From positions 62,756,820 to 62,820,819 of the forward strand of contig NC_081554.1 of the NCBI RefSeq assembly GCF_963082655.1: DNA of 64,000 bases, read 5' to 3'. A program made the translations under genes and the position numbers. The notes beneath the pieces are model-generated. The model did no database searches. It saw only the letters and a list, made by a program, of their open reading frames with translations, and was not told the DNA's origin. Shown piece by piece: positions 11,730 to 21,993 of the stretch (position 1 is the stretch's first letter; the number at the start of each line of letters is the position of its first letter). The DNA comes from Stomoxys calcitrans. Its lineage: Eukaryota; Arthropoda; Insecta; Diptera; Muscidae.

Positions 11730-12615
11730 AAAGTAGTTACTGCTGCATCTTGCTTCGATTGCCCTATCAAAGTCTAAAACATTTCAGCTGAATTATACTT
11801 TGGAAAATATTTGCTTATCTCAAATTATTTGTATATAAAAAAGTATACAAAAATACCTACAATCTATTGCACATAACTTACCTGCTCTTAATTCCTCCAA
11901 TTCCAAAAACATTCGAGTCACTGCCTTATACCATATACATATGTATATACATAATTATTTTCCTTGCTTTAAGGCAGCCTCCCCTTCCTCTTTTGGTGCG
12001 TGAGTGACTTTGCAAAACAATAGCAAACAACAAAAACAAAAACAACAACTTTATGTTGCAGTTAGCCTCCCGCCTTTCACAAAAGTTCTCTGCTCTCATT
12101 TTGGCGCATAGACTTACGCACACCAAGATCTTGCACTCATATCTCTTTAACACCACTGTCAAATGTAAATAAAATCTTAAAAATCAAAGTAGTTACTTCT
12201 GCATCTTGCTTCGATTGCCCTATAAAAGTTTAAAACATTTCTGCTGATTTATACTTTGAAAAATATCTGCTTATCTCACATTATTTGTATATAAAAAAGC
12301 ATACAAAAATACCTGCAATCTATTGCACATAACTTACCTGCTCTTAATTCCTCCAGTTCCAAAAACATTCGAGTCACTGCCTTATACCATATACACATGT
12401 ATATACATAATTATTTTCCATTGCTTAAGGCAGCCTCCCCTTCCCCTTTTGGTGCGCGAGTAACTTTGCAAAACACCAGCAAAAAACAACAACTCTTTGT
12501 TGCAGTTAGCCTCCCGTCTTTACTCAAAATTTCTCTGCTCTCATTTCGGCGCATAGACTTACACACACCAAGATCTTGCACTCACATCTCTTTAACACCA
12601 CTGTCAAATGTAAGT
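11730..12615. repeat. Two tandem copies of a 456-bp sequence
   Basis: AAGTAGTTACTGCTGCATCT at 11731 recurs at 12187, 456 bp later, and the copies stay collinear to CACTGTCAAATGTAA near 12610. Differences are mostly single bases and a short CAAAAACAAAAACAACAA indel. On the minus strand both copies contain AATTAAGAGCAG|GTAAGTTA, a good donor-like sequence after a purine-rich stretch. No acceptor or reading frame links it to the host gene. It could be an old transposon piece or a duplicated regulatory segment. Confidence 0.85.
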
Positions 12616-13235
12616 TAAAACTTAACAACACAAATTCACCACAAGGCAAGACATCAATGAAATGCATTTATTTTATTGAAAAAACACTTTTTGCACTATT
12701 TATCAATAAGAAAATCATTTTGAGACACTAAAGAATGTTTTTATGACTAGGATATCGATAAATGTTTATAGTTTTTATTGGTGTTTTCACTTTTTAACCA
12801 TATTTTCACTAGCACTTCACATATGCGACTGACCGCTTTAACCACGCGAAAAAAACTAATCAAAGCCATAGCAAAAACCAAATTTGTTCATTGACTTGTG
12901 GTGAGTTTGTGGAATGAGGAGAGTAAGAAGGAATTGGAGGGAAAGACTTTAGAGGGGTTATGGAAAAGCAATACAGATGTAAAGAAGACATTAAAAGAGA
13001 AAATAAGACAAGGGCTAGTGGGAAAGAGGGGCAAAGGTTTAAAAGCATCTAATGAAAAAAATCTGTGTTGCCAGACGTGGAAGCTATGAAATAAAAGTTA
13101 GTAAAAAGTCGGAGATTTGTGTCAAATACATTCAATTTCATTGTTTTAAACGTTCAGATGCTAACATCGGTATTCATAAAACTATATATTACCATATTTA
13201 TTTGAGAGATTCTCCTTATATTTAGAACTGTCAAA
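12616..13235. other. Intronic sequence, nothing recognised
   Basis: A/T-rich. A 63-codon Lys/Glu-rich plus frame (12898-13089) opposes an equally short minus frame. Neither has a family match or splice context. Confidence 0.5.
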
Positions 13236-14685
13236 TAAATCTTTTATATAAAATTGAAATTGTTGCGCTTTGTTTGTTTATTAGTTTGTTTGTCTGTTCC
13301 GTATAGACTCAAAAACAGCTGAACCGATTTTCATGAAATTTTCACAGATGGTAGAATTTGGGCCCACGGTGAAAATAGGGTACTAAATTTTTTAAAACCC
13401 GAAACGCCAGATCTCGGAGATGTGTGCATCGATTTAAGCGAAATTTTGTACGTCACCTTATGGTACCCCAAAAACACGAAATTGGTTAAAAAATGTTGGG
13501 GTCAAATAACCTGGGAGACGCCCCATCCCAAAACTCACCCGAGCGGACATGTGTACCGATTTTTTACAATATGGGTATCAAATGAAAGGTATTTAAAAGT
13601 AGAGTACGAATTTGTTATTTAAATTTCACTCTTAATTTTCGTGGTTGTCTCCCACCTCAAACAAAAAGCCCCAAGAGAACACTTTCGCCGCTTTGAGCAA
13701 TATGGGTATCAAATGAAAGATATTTAAGAGTAGAGTACGAACTTGGCATTAAAATGTTACTCTAAGCGTCGGAAGGTCCCCACTCCCCAAACACCACCCA
13801 ATGGGACACTTTAACCATTTTGAGCAATATGGGTGTCAAATAAAAGGTATTCAAAAGTAGAATACAAAAATGACATAATTTTTTTTTTTGGTTTCTAAGG
13901 GCCCTCCCCACCCCACAAAACCCCCACAGCAGGAAAATCTTACCGATACCGATATGGATCTGGGGTATTTAGGATAAAAGTCCATGATAATTTATTTCGA
14001 ATCTAATGTTGGTATAAGGATTCAAGTATCTGGGTCATGTCCTACCGTTCCGCAGAACAGTAGATCGCGACAATAAAATACTCAAATAAATTGTCGTTTG
14101 GTTCTTAGCGTCGGTGGGACCTCCCAATAAATGCAACGCCAAACTGTCAAGTAGGATGACCGAGAATATATTGTACTCAAATGAAAGGACGTGTGAGAGG
14201 GCAATCCCCCTTCCCCTATCCTACTCAAAAATAAAAAGGAATTAAAAATAATATATGAAATAATATATGAAGGCCAATCAGGATAGAATAGGACAGAAAT
14301 TAAAGGTCTGCGGTAGTAGAGTAAACTTTTTACCCTCGAATTGGGATGGACAAAGAAGGACCTGCGGATCTTTAAGAATGTGATATTCCAAGAGGTCGCT
14401 TTGAAATATGATTTTAAATGTAGATAACCAATGCAAAAAAATTAATTAGTGTCAATCTGAACAAGACCCGTAACCTTCAATATCTTGATAGCCTCCTTCA
14501 AAATGCTTAACATAATGGGGCTCAAACAAAATTGTGCTCTATCACGAGGCATATATTACTTCAGGGTCCGCCTTTAAACTCCCTTCAAACCTCCCTTGTC
14601 TACAATGGCGATAAATAATATGTATTTGATAGTAGAAAACGAATTTGATATCCAATTTTGAGCCGAAATGTTTGGGGGTCGTGTC
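13236..14685 (-). mobile_element. Family C element, copy C2
   Basis: Reads from the tail inwards: TTATATAAAATTGAAATTG, TTTGTTTGTCTGTTCCGTAT, AGACTCAAAAACAGCTGAAC and CGATTTTCATGAAATTTTCA. Units with ATGGGTATCAAATGAAAGGT, TAGAGTACGAA and CCCCA...AAACACC follow. The array decays after about 13990, and the final 500 bases are recognised only by short blocks such as GAATTTGATATCCAATTTTG. Minus means opposite to C1. Confidence 0.7.
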
Positions 14686-15345
14686 ACACCATAAATTCCT
14701 CCTCGTTTAGAGTTACTCATCAGCCATATTAGGTGTGAAGGCTTCAAGGGTCGTATGTGTGCTTGTACCGAATTTATTGCGAAAACACTTCTGTTATACA
14801 AATACCACATTAACCACGCCCGACAACCCTGCCTGTTAGCTGTATTTTTCCCAAAGCATGTGTATAGCAAATTTCTTATCTGCACAATTTACACTAATCC
14901 CATGGTATGCACATGGTTCTGTGCATATATTGGAAGTTGTATTGATGGCTTCAAACACTAGACAATGGCAACGGCTCTAGCTGTGGCTCCGTGTGCCCAG
15001 GTTCGAATCCCGGCTGAACTCTGCGGAATTTTTTAATTTCCAAGTTTTTGCCAGTTAGGGCGAAAATCAATAAATTTTACAATTTCCGTGACAATTTCCA
15101 ACAGATGCAAAGAATCATGTGCATACCATAAATTGTACAGACAAAAACATTGTCATTGCACAAAACACATGCATTGGGAAAAGTACAGCTAATAAACAGG
15201 GTTGTCGAGCGTGGTTAATGTGGTATTTGTATCATAGAGGCGTTTTCGCAATAAATTCGGTACAAGCACAACTTATCAACGTACGGCTGATGAGTAATTC
15301 TAAACAAAATTACGCAACGCGTCCCATTATGGTGTATGTTGCGAT
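14686..15345. mobile_element. Large imperfect inverted repeat (arms about 240 bp) around a tRNA-like segment
   Basis: Left arm 14686-14925 and right arm 15105-15345 are imperfect reverse complements. Shared blocks are ACTCATCAGCC, TTGTACCGAATTTATTGCGA, ATACAAATACCACATTAACC and GGTATGCACATG. Both arms give the peptide GCRAWLMWYLY...VFAINSVQA, on opposite strands, which comes from the inversion and is not evidence of a protein. The spacer holds a B-box-like CCCAGGTTCGAATCCCGGCT (14997-15016) and a short repeat G segment (about 15035-15095). Foldback-type element or inverted duplication of unknown class. Confidence 0.7.
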
Positions 15346-15478
15346 CTCTGGCTTTCCTTTTCCATTTGCAAAGGAAAACCTCAGATTATTTAGCTCGTTT
15401 CGAAAGAGAAACAAACAGAAATTGTAAAATTTATGATCTACGCACTAACAGATAAAAAACTTGAAAATATAAAAAACT
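15341..15478 (-). repeat. Repeat G, minus copy
   Basis: Reverse complement of 8745-8885, with CTCTGGCTTTCCTTTTCCAT, TCGAAAGAGAAACAAACAGA and CACTAACAGATAAAAAACTT. It adjoins the inverted repeat at 14686-15345, whose spacer holds another repeat G fragment in plus orientation. Confidence 0.65.
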
Positions 15479-16060
15479 CCAATCTCATACATGATAGCTG
15501 AGCCCAATATTATTATAAAATATTTAATCAACAGAAAAGGAAGTTTTTAAACCCTGCTTACATTTCACATAATTTCTCATTAAAATAAAATATTTTACTG
15601 GGTATCTATGAACTTATGTCCAAAAATATCAAATTATAATTTGATTTGTACAAAACTCTAATTAAGAAATTTATTACAGAATGACAACTTCATGTTGTAA
15701 TGGAAAAAAAAAGAATAAACACACGTTTCATGCTTCCTTTAGGAAAACTAAGCCCCATTCTAAGAAATTTGAGTTCATAAAATTTACATTTATGCAAACA
15801 TGAAGGGCGAAACGTATTCAATTTGTTGAACACTGGGGCAAATTTCAATACAGACATCTTCAGCCCCATTGAATAACAAGTCAACCTGCATTAAAGTCTA
15901 AACAGATGAGACTGGCTTCCGTCAATATGAAAACCTAAAGTAGAACTTCTATTAAGTGCTGGCTAGCCATATCGTAATGTTTCCTCTTCAACGAAAGCTT
16001 CGCCAATTCTAAAAATAGCACATTGCAATGTTTCAGAGAAAAAATTTCATTTTGTTGTTG
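15479..16060. other. Intronic sequence, nothing recognised
   Basis: A/T-rich sequence without similarity to other parts of the window and without a supported gene. Confidence 0.5.
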
Positions 16061-16748
16061 TATAGGGAGAAAATTTTTATTGAATTTGAATTTTTATTGA
16101 AATTTTGTTTTGAAAGAAAATTTCAAAGAAATTTTGTTTTGAGAGAAAATTTCACAGAAATTTTGTCTTGAGAGAAAATTTCATATAAATTTTGTCTTGG
16201 GAGAAAATTTCATGGAAATTTTGCCTTGAGAGAAAATTTCATAAAAATTATGTCTTAAGAGAAAATTTTATAGAAATTTTGTATTGAGAGAAAATTTCAC
16301 AGAAAATTTGTCTGGAGAGAAAATTTCTCATAAATTTTGTCTTGAGAGAAAATTTCACAGAAATTTTGTCTTGAGAGAAAATTTCACAGAAATTTTGTCT
16401 TGAGAGAAAATTTCACAGAAATTTTGTTTTGGGAGAAAATTTCACAGAAATTTTGTCTTGGGAGAAAATTTCACAGAAATTTTGTCTTGAGAGAAAATTT
16501 CACAGAAATTTTGTCTTGAGAGAAAATTTCACAGAAATTTTTTCTTGAATAAAAATTTATCTTTCCTATGAGATAGGAATTTTGTCGTGAGAGAAAATCG
16601 CATAGTAATTTTGTCTGGAAAGAAAATTTTATATAACCTTGTCTTAAAAAAATGTCTCCCATAGGAGAATAGGAATTTTGTTTTGAGAGAAAATTTCATA
16701 GAAATTTTGTCTTGAGAGAAAATTTCATAGAAATTTCATCTTGAGAGA
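16060..16748. repeat. 29-bp minisatellite, about 23 copies
   Basis: Consensus unit is GAGAAAATTTCACAGAAATT followed by TTGTCTTGA (29 bp; for example CTTGAG at 16341 and 16370). Each unit contains AAAATTTC-ACA-GAAATTTT, an 8-bp perfect inverted repeat with a 3-nt spacer. The central copies are nearly identical and the edges are degenerate. LINE-J copy J2 follows directly. Confidence 0.9.
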
Positions 16749-16749
16749 A

Positions 16750-17440
16750 GGGTAGGTTAGGTTAGTTTGAAAAGTAACCTTGAAAAAGAAAATTTAAGTT
16801 AGGAATTCCGTGCTACTTACAAAATCCTTAATTGTTTTCCATACCACTCCCCAAAGTTGGTTCATGTCTGGAATCGGAATGTGCCGGTGTCTGTTAGCTG
16901 CAAAAGCCGGGCATTGACATAGGAAATGTTCCAACGTCTCCTCATTTTCCCCGCATGCCCCACACATGCTATCACTTGCCGCACCGATTTTACATAAGAG
17001 AGCTCGTAGTCTCGTAGGCCCGATATCCAAACGATGCGGCTTGTGCCATCCTCATAGAAGGCGTTAATCGCCTTCTCTTCCCTTCCTTCCAGGTTTCCTA
17101 TCGTTTCACTTTTGGTTCCCATTTTATTGAGAACTTGGCCTCTTGGCCATCGGTCGCCCATTCCCGCTTTGCCTCAAGCATTGAGCCATACGTGTGGACT
17201 CAGAGTTTCCTCAAATCAGCCCTTAAGTGTGAACTCAAGTGCAACTTCATTCGCTCCAAAATATTTTAAATTCGGTCCGGTTTCCTACAGTCGCCTCGAT
17301 TTCCCATTATGGTGTGACCTGTTCATGTTTTCCATTCACATCTCTTCCATTCTCTGTTCTATTGTCTTAAGTCGCAGGGGCCGCCCCATAATTAAACCGC
17401 TTGTCAATGGACCGGCGTAGTCCTCATCGCCCGTAATTAA
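16750..17440 (-). pseudogene. LINE-J copy J2, 3' part
   Basis: On the minus strand this encodes the LINE-J C-terminus: KIGAASDSMCGACGENEETL, EHFLCQCPAF, then DMNQL and FVSSTEF. The finger is intact here (C-x2-C-x8-H-x3-C). Upstream is a frameshifted RNase H part (YEDGTSRIVWISG) and, at 17290-17440, poorer RT/RNase H linker sequence. The 3' end reads CTTTTTCAAGGTTACTTTTC, then AACCTAACCTACCC, and serves as an uninterrupted comparison for the A3 insertion in J3. Confidence 0.8.
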
Positions 17441-18020
17441 TCTACTGTCGAATACCTTTGATTTAAGCCCCATATTGATATGGACGTTCAATTTCTCTGC
17501 TTTTAGAAGTTTTGGGGTTAAGGCGACTTCCTGTGTACTTAGATCCAATTTTTAATACCATATTCGTATTCTACTCTTCACCTTTCATTTGATACCCATA
17601 TTCATTTAATGTCCATATTCACCTTTCATTTCATATCCATATTGTCCTTATCGCACCACTTTTGATTTTGGGTGGTGTTTTAGGAATAACGGGGAAGGGT
17701 GCGCCCCCTTCCGATATAAACAATTTATAAAGCCTATTCCTTCCTCTTGAATATTCGTAATCTACTCCCGAATACCTTTCATTTGAGTTCCATTTTGCCA
17801 TGCTCGTCCAATAAACCTCTTTTAGGGTGTTTTGAGGTTGGGGTGAACCCCTTTTTAATTGGTACCAATTTTTAATACGAAATTCGTACTCTACTCCTGA
17901 ATACCTATCATTTGAGTCCCATATTGTTCTGATCGGTACACTTTTATTTTCGGGTAGTAGTTTTATGATAAGGGGGAGGGTCCGAACCCCCTTTAGATAT
18001 CAAAAAATTAAGCAGCCAGA
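17441..18020 (+). mobile_element. Family C fragment, copy C3
   Basis: About four units with TACCTTTCATTTGA, GTATTCTACTC and GGGTGTTTTGAGG, plus GGGGGAGGGTCCGAACCCCC near the end. Neither end of the element is present. Confidence 0.7.
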
Positions 18021-18025
18021 TAAAG

Positions 18026-18297
18026 CTACCTCCACCGTAGGATGGGAGTATACTAATTTCGTCATTCTGTTTGTAACACCTTGAAATATGCGTCTAGGCT
18101 AGGATAGGTTGAAAATAGGGTACATATATTAATCTAAGCCAGTAATCGGATTGCGTCTTAGACCACATAAGGTACATATATTCTAGATCGTCATGCCATT
18201 TTAATTGGATCTAGCCAACTCCGTCCGTCTGTCTGTCGAATGCACACTAACTTCCTGCCACGCGCTTGAAATATTGCAGACATACTTTATGTTAGTT
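18026..18297 (-). mobile_element. Family B end fragment, truncated
   Basis: Contains CCTCCACCGTAGGATGGGAG, CTAATTTCGTCATTCTG, CTCCGTCCGTCTGTCTGTCG and GCGCTTGAAATATTGC, i.e. only the ATACCC-side end of a B element. An internal block near 18090-18150 differs from other copies. The SINE follows directly. Confidence 0.65.
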
Positions 18298-18300
18298 GGG

Positions 18301-18588
18301 AGTCCACCGTAGCGCAGATGTTAGCATATCCACCTATGACGCTGAACGCCTTGGTTCGAAACCTGGCGAGACCGTCAGAAAACATTTTCAGCGGTGGCTT
18401 TCCCCTCCTAATGCTGGCAACATTTGTGAGGTATTATGCCATGTAAAACTTCTCTCCAAAGAGGTGTCGCACTGCGGCACGCCGTTCGGACTCAGCTATA
18501 AAAAGGAGGTCCCTTATCAGTGAGCTTAAACTTGAAGAATTTTGTCCCTGTTCCTTACTGGAATGTTCATGGGCAAAATTTGCATTTT
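18301..18588 (+). mobile_element. tRNA-derived SINE, full-length copy
   Basis: The head resembles a tRNA gene: A-box region GTAGCGCAGATGTTAGC at 18309 and B-box GGTTCGAAACC at 18353. The body includes CCTCCTAATGCTGGCAACAT, GAGGTGTCGCACTGCGGCAC and TGAGCTTAAACTTGAA. The 3' end is GGAATGTTCATGGGCAAAAT, then TTGCATTTTT, without a poly(A) tail. The 75-codon frame is not a gene. Its right edge abuts a family B element. Confidence 0.85.
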
Positions 18589-18589
18589 T

Positions 18590-19784
18590 ATACCCTCCAC
18601 CATAAGATGGGGGGTATACTAATTTCGTCATTCTGATTGTAACTACTCGAAATATTCGTCTGAGACCCCATAAAGTACATATGTATATTCTTGATCGTAG
18701 TGAAATTTTATGTCGATCTAGCCATGTCCGTCCGTCTGTCCGTCCGTCCGTCCGTCTGTCTGTCGAAAGCACGCTAACTTCCGAAGGAGTAAAGCTAGCC
18801 GCTTGAAATTTTGCACAAATACTTCTTATTAGTGTAGGTCGGTTGGTATTGTAAATGGGCCATATCGGTCCCGGTCCATGTTTTGATATAGCTGCCATAT
18901 AAACCGATCTTGGGTCTTGACTTCTTGAGCCTCTAGAGGTCGCAATTCTTATTCGATTGGGATGAAATTTTGCAGGACGTGTTTTGTTATGATATCCAAC
19001 AACTGTGCCAAGTATGGTTGAAATCGGTCCATAACCTGATATAGCTGCCATATAAACCGATCTTGGGTCTTGACTTCTTGAGCCTCTAGAGGTCGCAATT
19101 CTTATCCGATTGGAAAGAAATTTTGCAGGACGTGTTTTGTTATTATATCCAACAACTGTGCCAAGTATGGTTCAAATCGGTTCATAACCTGATATAGCTG
19201 CCATATAAACCGATCTGGGGTCTTGACTCTTGAGCCTCTAGAGTGCGCAATTCTTATCCGATTGGAATGAAATTTTGCACGACGTGTTTTGTTATGATAC
19301 CCAAAAACTGTGCCAAGTATGGTTCAAATCGGTCTATAACCTGATATAGCTGCCATATAAACCGATCTTGGGTCTTGACTTCTTGAGCCTCTAGAGGTCG
19401 CAATTATTATTCGATTTGTCTCAAATTTTTTACGACGGATTTTCTCATGACCATTAACACACGTGTTTATTATGGTCTGAATCGGTCTATAGCCCGGTAC
19501 AGCTCCCATATAAATCGATCTCTCTAATTTACTTCTTGAGCCCACAAAGAGCGCAATTCTTATTCGAATTGGCTGACATTTTACACAGGTCTCCAACATA
19601 AACATAATTTAATTGTGGTCTAAACCGGACCATATCTTAATATCGCTCTAATAGCAGAGCAAATCGTTTCTTATATCCTTTTTTTTGCCTAAGAAGAGAT
19701 GACGGGAAAAGAACTCGACAAATGCGATCCATGGTGGAGGGTATATAAGATTCGGCCCGGCCGAACTTAGCACGCTTTTACTTG
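18590..19784 (-). mobile_element. Family B element, copy B4, complete ends
   Basis: Starts TT|ATACCCTCCACCATAAGATG and ends with TTCGGCCCGGCCGAACTTAG, then CACGCTTTTACTTG|TT. The array has units with GCCATATAAACCGATCTTGG, TCTTGACTTCTTGAGCCTCT and TTGTTATGATATCCAACAAC. The unit next to the palindrome differs (TCGATCTCTCTAATTTACTT). The (GTCC/GTCT)n tract near 18726-18765 is a regular part of the ATACCC end. With TT on both sides and no longer duplication, it agrees with the ends deduced from A3. Confidence 0.85.
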
Positions 19785-19795
19785 TTTTATATTAG

Positions 19796-19853
19796 ATATC
19801 CGAGGTGGTGGGTATCGTAAGTTTGGCCCAGCCAAACTTTATACCTTTTTACA
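19796..19853 (+). repeat. Solo family A palindrome end
   Basis: CCGAGGTGGTGGGTATCGTA, then AGTTTGGCCCAGCCAAACTT and TATACCTTTTTAC: a family A right end without its array, 11 bp after B4. The palindrome is kept although its sequence changed (TTTGG/CCAAA), i.e. there are paired substitutions in both arms. Confidence 0.7.
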
Positions 19854-20716
19854 GCACCAGAAAAACGAATTATCTCCATTGTAGAGACTTTTCCACCGGT
19901 GTTTTCTCCGTTTTATTCTGTGAAAAAAAAAAAATACGCCAAAGTAGCCACGCAATGGACTTTATTTACTGGTGATATGGCCGATAATATATGAAAATAC
20001 GGATTGAATTTATCCTAAACATTCTGCAGGTTGAATACAGGATAGCTTTAAGATTTTAGTTCCATCATCTGTGGCTTCCGTTGGAAAGCAAAGAGAGATA
20101 ATTTAGATATATAGAGTAGAATTAGTTAATCACCGTTTAATCACTTCTGTGGACACCTATACAACGGCAGGAGTCATAAATTGGATCAGCTTTTCAACTG
20201 GCTTATGTTCTTCTCCAAGGAAACTTTCATATGCGTTTCTACTAAAATTCTCCTAGAAAATCCCTAATTAAAATTGCTCCCAGTGTTAGTTCATATTTTT
20301 AATCCTTTATGCATTCATGCATGTATGTATATGTATATGTGTATGTGTGATAATGCATATGTGAGAATGCCTGTATCAAAAGCTAATGAACGCCATAGAG
20401 TTAGACATTGAAAGAGTTTTTTTTTACTCTTTTGCTTCGACTGCTACATCAATTGACAGCATTTACAGATACAAATTAGAAAAAATATGGAATACTTGAA
20501 AATAGAACATGGGAAACAACATGAAAAACATTCACATATACATGAACACACACATAAATACATACATACATACATGGACAAATGCAGCTTAAGCTTCACT
20601 TTGGTACGGTTTGTTGTTTTTCTTATTCTTAGAAGATATTTCAATTTGTGTTGGTTTTCCCTCCAAATGTATAAAAGGAATTGCAGGAGAAAGAAAAGTG
20701 TCTTGAGTCTACTTAC
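19854..20716. other. Intron downstream of the RRM1 exon (sense is minus)
   Basis: No transposon recognised. Contains an ATGTATGTATATGTATATG-type simple stretch (20321-20347) and a CACACATAAATACATACATAC stretch near 20545. The base next to the exon is the GTAAGT donor (20716-20711 on the minus strand). This low-repeat island around the exon contrasts with the flanking region. Confidence 0.7.
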
Positions 20717-20799
20717 CCCATCCAAGGTTCGGATGTTGTGCAGGGCATCCTGAGCCCTCAGAGCAGCCTTACGCGTGTAGTATGTCACAAAACAGCATC
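20717..20799 (-). CDS. aret: Bruno/CELF-type RNA-binding protein, internal exon (second half of RRM1)
   Basis: The 83-nt exon begins with GA, completing a glycine codon from the exon at 52976, then encodes 27 residues starting [16 protein letters not shown] and ending IRTLDG. It holds RNP1 (R-G-C-C-F-V-T-Y-Y with the upstream residues) and the helix that follows. The acceptor is a long pyrimidine tract with ATGTAG|GA; the donor is GGG|GTAAGT, phase 0. In CELF proteins the next residues are usually a Met-His-His-Pro stretch, which lies outside the window. Family role: Bruno/CELF proteins bind U/G-rich mRNA elements and regulate translation and splicing. The 149-codon open frame around it is mostly intron. 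bru2 is the alternative paralogue. Confidence 0.88.
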
Positions 20800-21729
20800 C
20801 TACATGGTTTACATGAAAAGAGAAGAGGAGAGAAGAAAAAAAAAAAGAAGCAAAAGAAAACAAACATGTACAAGGAACTGTAACATTTGACAAAGTAACA
20901 AGTAACTGTAAACATCAAGGATACTCTATAAATGGCATTACAAAAACACGCATTACACTTTATCGCTGCATCCTTATGGCTTTGCCATCATAGCACACAA
21001 GGAAAAAAAAAACGCAAACCATGAAACGGTGATGAATGACTACGAGAAAAAAAAAATCACACAAGGAGGGAGAAAACATTCCATTGCAGTAATTCCATGG
21101 TCTAGGTATTTAAGGACACAAATAAGACACACTTGCTCACAGTGATAACAACTAGCGATTGCTGCGGCGGCGATGTTGCAGGCAACAAACACAGCTTTAT
21201 GAATAGCTTTATGTGGGCGCCAAGTATCCTTTACGGCTTAATGCTAATTAGGGACATTTTCGTACAAAGAACATGCAATTATTTTGTCAAATAAACGCAT
21301 ATGAATGATATTAAGGATGTCTTAAATGTATTAATTATGGTGATAATTGGGGTAAACATGCGCTTACCACATATTTGCCTAATTCAAACTATGGCATTAT
21401 ATACACTAATTAACAGTGGGGCGTAGACGATACAGGCGGGCTAAAAAGAATATTGAAGAATATGTACATGCAAATATAAGGCAATGTGGTAAGCAATGAA
21501 ATCAGAGGGCAAAAAGGAGCATCAATGCTGCCGCTGATTCGTTTAGAGGGTGTTATATCGATGTGAAGGCAAGGGCCAAGATTTTTGTTTTAGTGTTAAG
21601 ATCGACTTTGTATAGGGATTTTTGTTCCGTCAGTCTAGGTTGTGGGGTGATGGTCATGTAAATTATCCTATTGCCATAAAATTTGCACATTGGGTTTTTT
21701 GGCTAAAGGACGAATGCTGTTCATATGTA
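20800..21729. other. 3' end region of the 32-kb intron, no repeat recognised
   Basis: Includes the purine-rich plus strand 20820-20865, which on the transcribed strand is a long pyrimidine tract before the acceptor. Apart from A-rich runs I recognise nothing. No gene. Possible location of intronic splicing elements. Confidence 0.6.
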
Positions 21730-21965
21730 TTGGGTTGCCCAAAAAGTAATTGCGGATTTTTCATATAGTCGGCGTTGACAAATTTTTTCACAGCTTGTGA
21801 CTCTGTAATTGCATTCTTTCTTCTGTCAGTTATCAGCTGTTACTATTAGCTTGCTTTAGAAAAAAAGTGTAAAAAAAGTATATTTGATTAAAGTTCATTC
21901 TAAGTTTTATTAAAAATGCATTTACTTTCTTTTAAAAAATCCGCAATTACTTTTTGGGCAACCAA
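21730..21965 (+). mobile_element. Mariner-type MITE, copy 1
   Basis: Terminal inverted repeats TTGGGTTGCCCAAAAAGTAA, then TTGCGGATTTTT, flanked by TA (21728-21729 and 21966-21967). Size 236 bp with no coding capacity. The ends resemble the mariner ends of the Hsmar1/MADE1 type (CAAAAGTAATTGCGGTTTTT). The right end lacks one C. The outside flanks are also inverted: GCTGTTCATAT left and ATATGAACAGC right. Confidence 0.88.
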
Positions 21966-21993
21966 TATATATGAACAGCTTCTTATATATGAA

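Noticed and set aside
11730..12615. Two LTRs of a retrovirus-like element
   Set aside because: The copies are directly adjacent with nothing between them, and no TG...CA ends, primer site or polypurine tract is visible.
16060..16748. CRISPR-like array with 29-bp repeats
   Set aside because: The repeats are contiguous with no spacers, the unit is a simple A/T hairpin, and the genome is eukaryotic.
20444..20893. 149-codon minus ORF as one gene
   Set aside because: Only 20717-20799 is conserved coding sequence; the remainder is intron beyond clear acceptor and donor sites.
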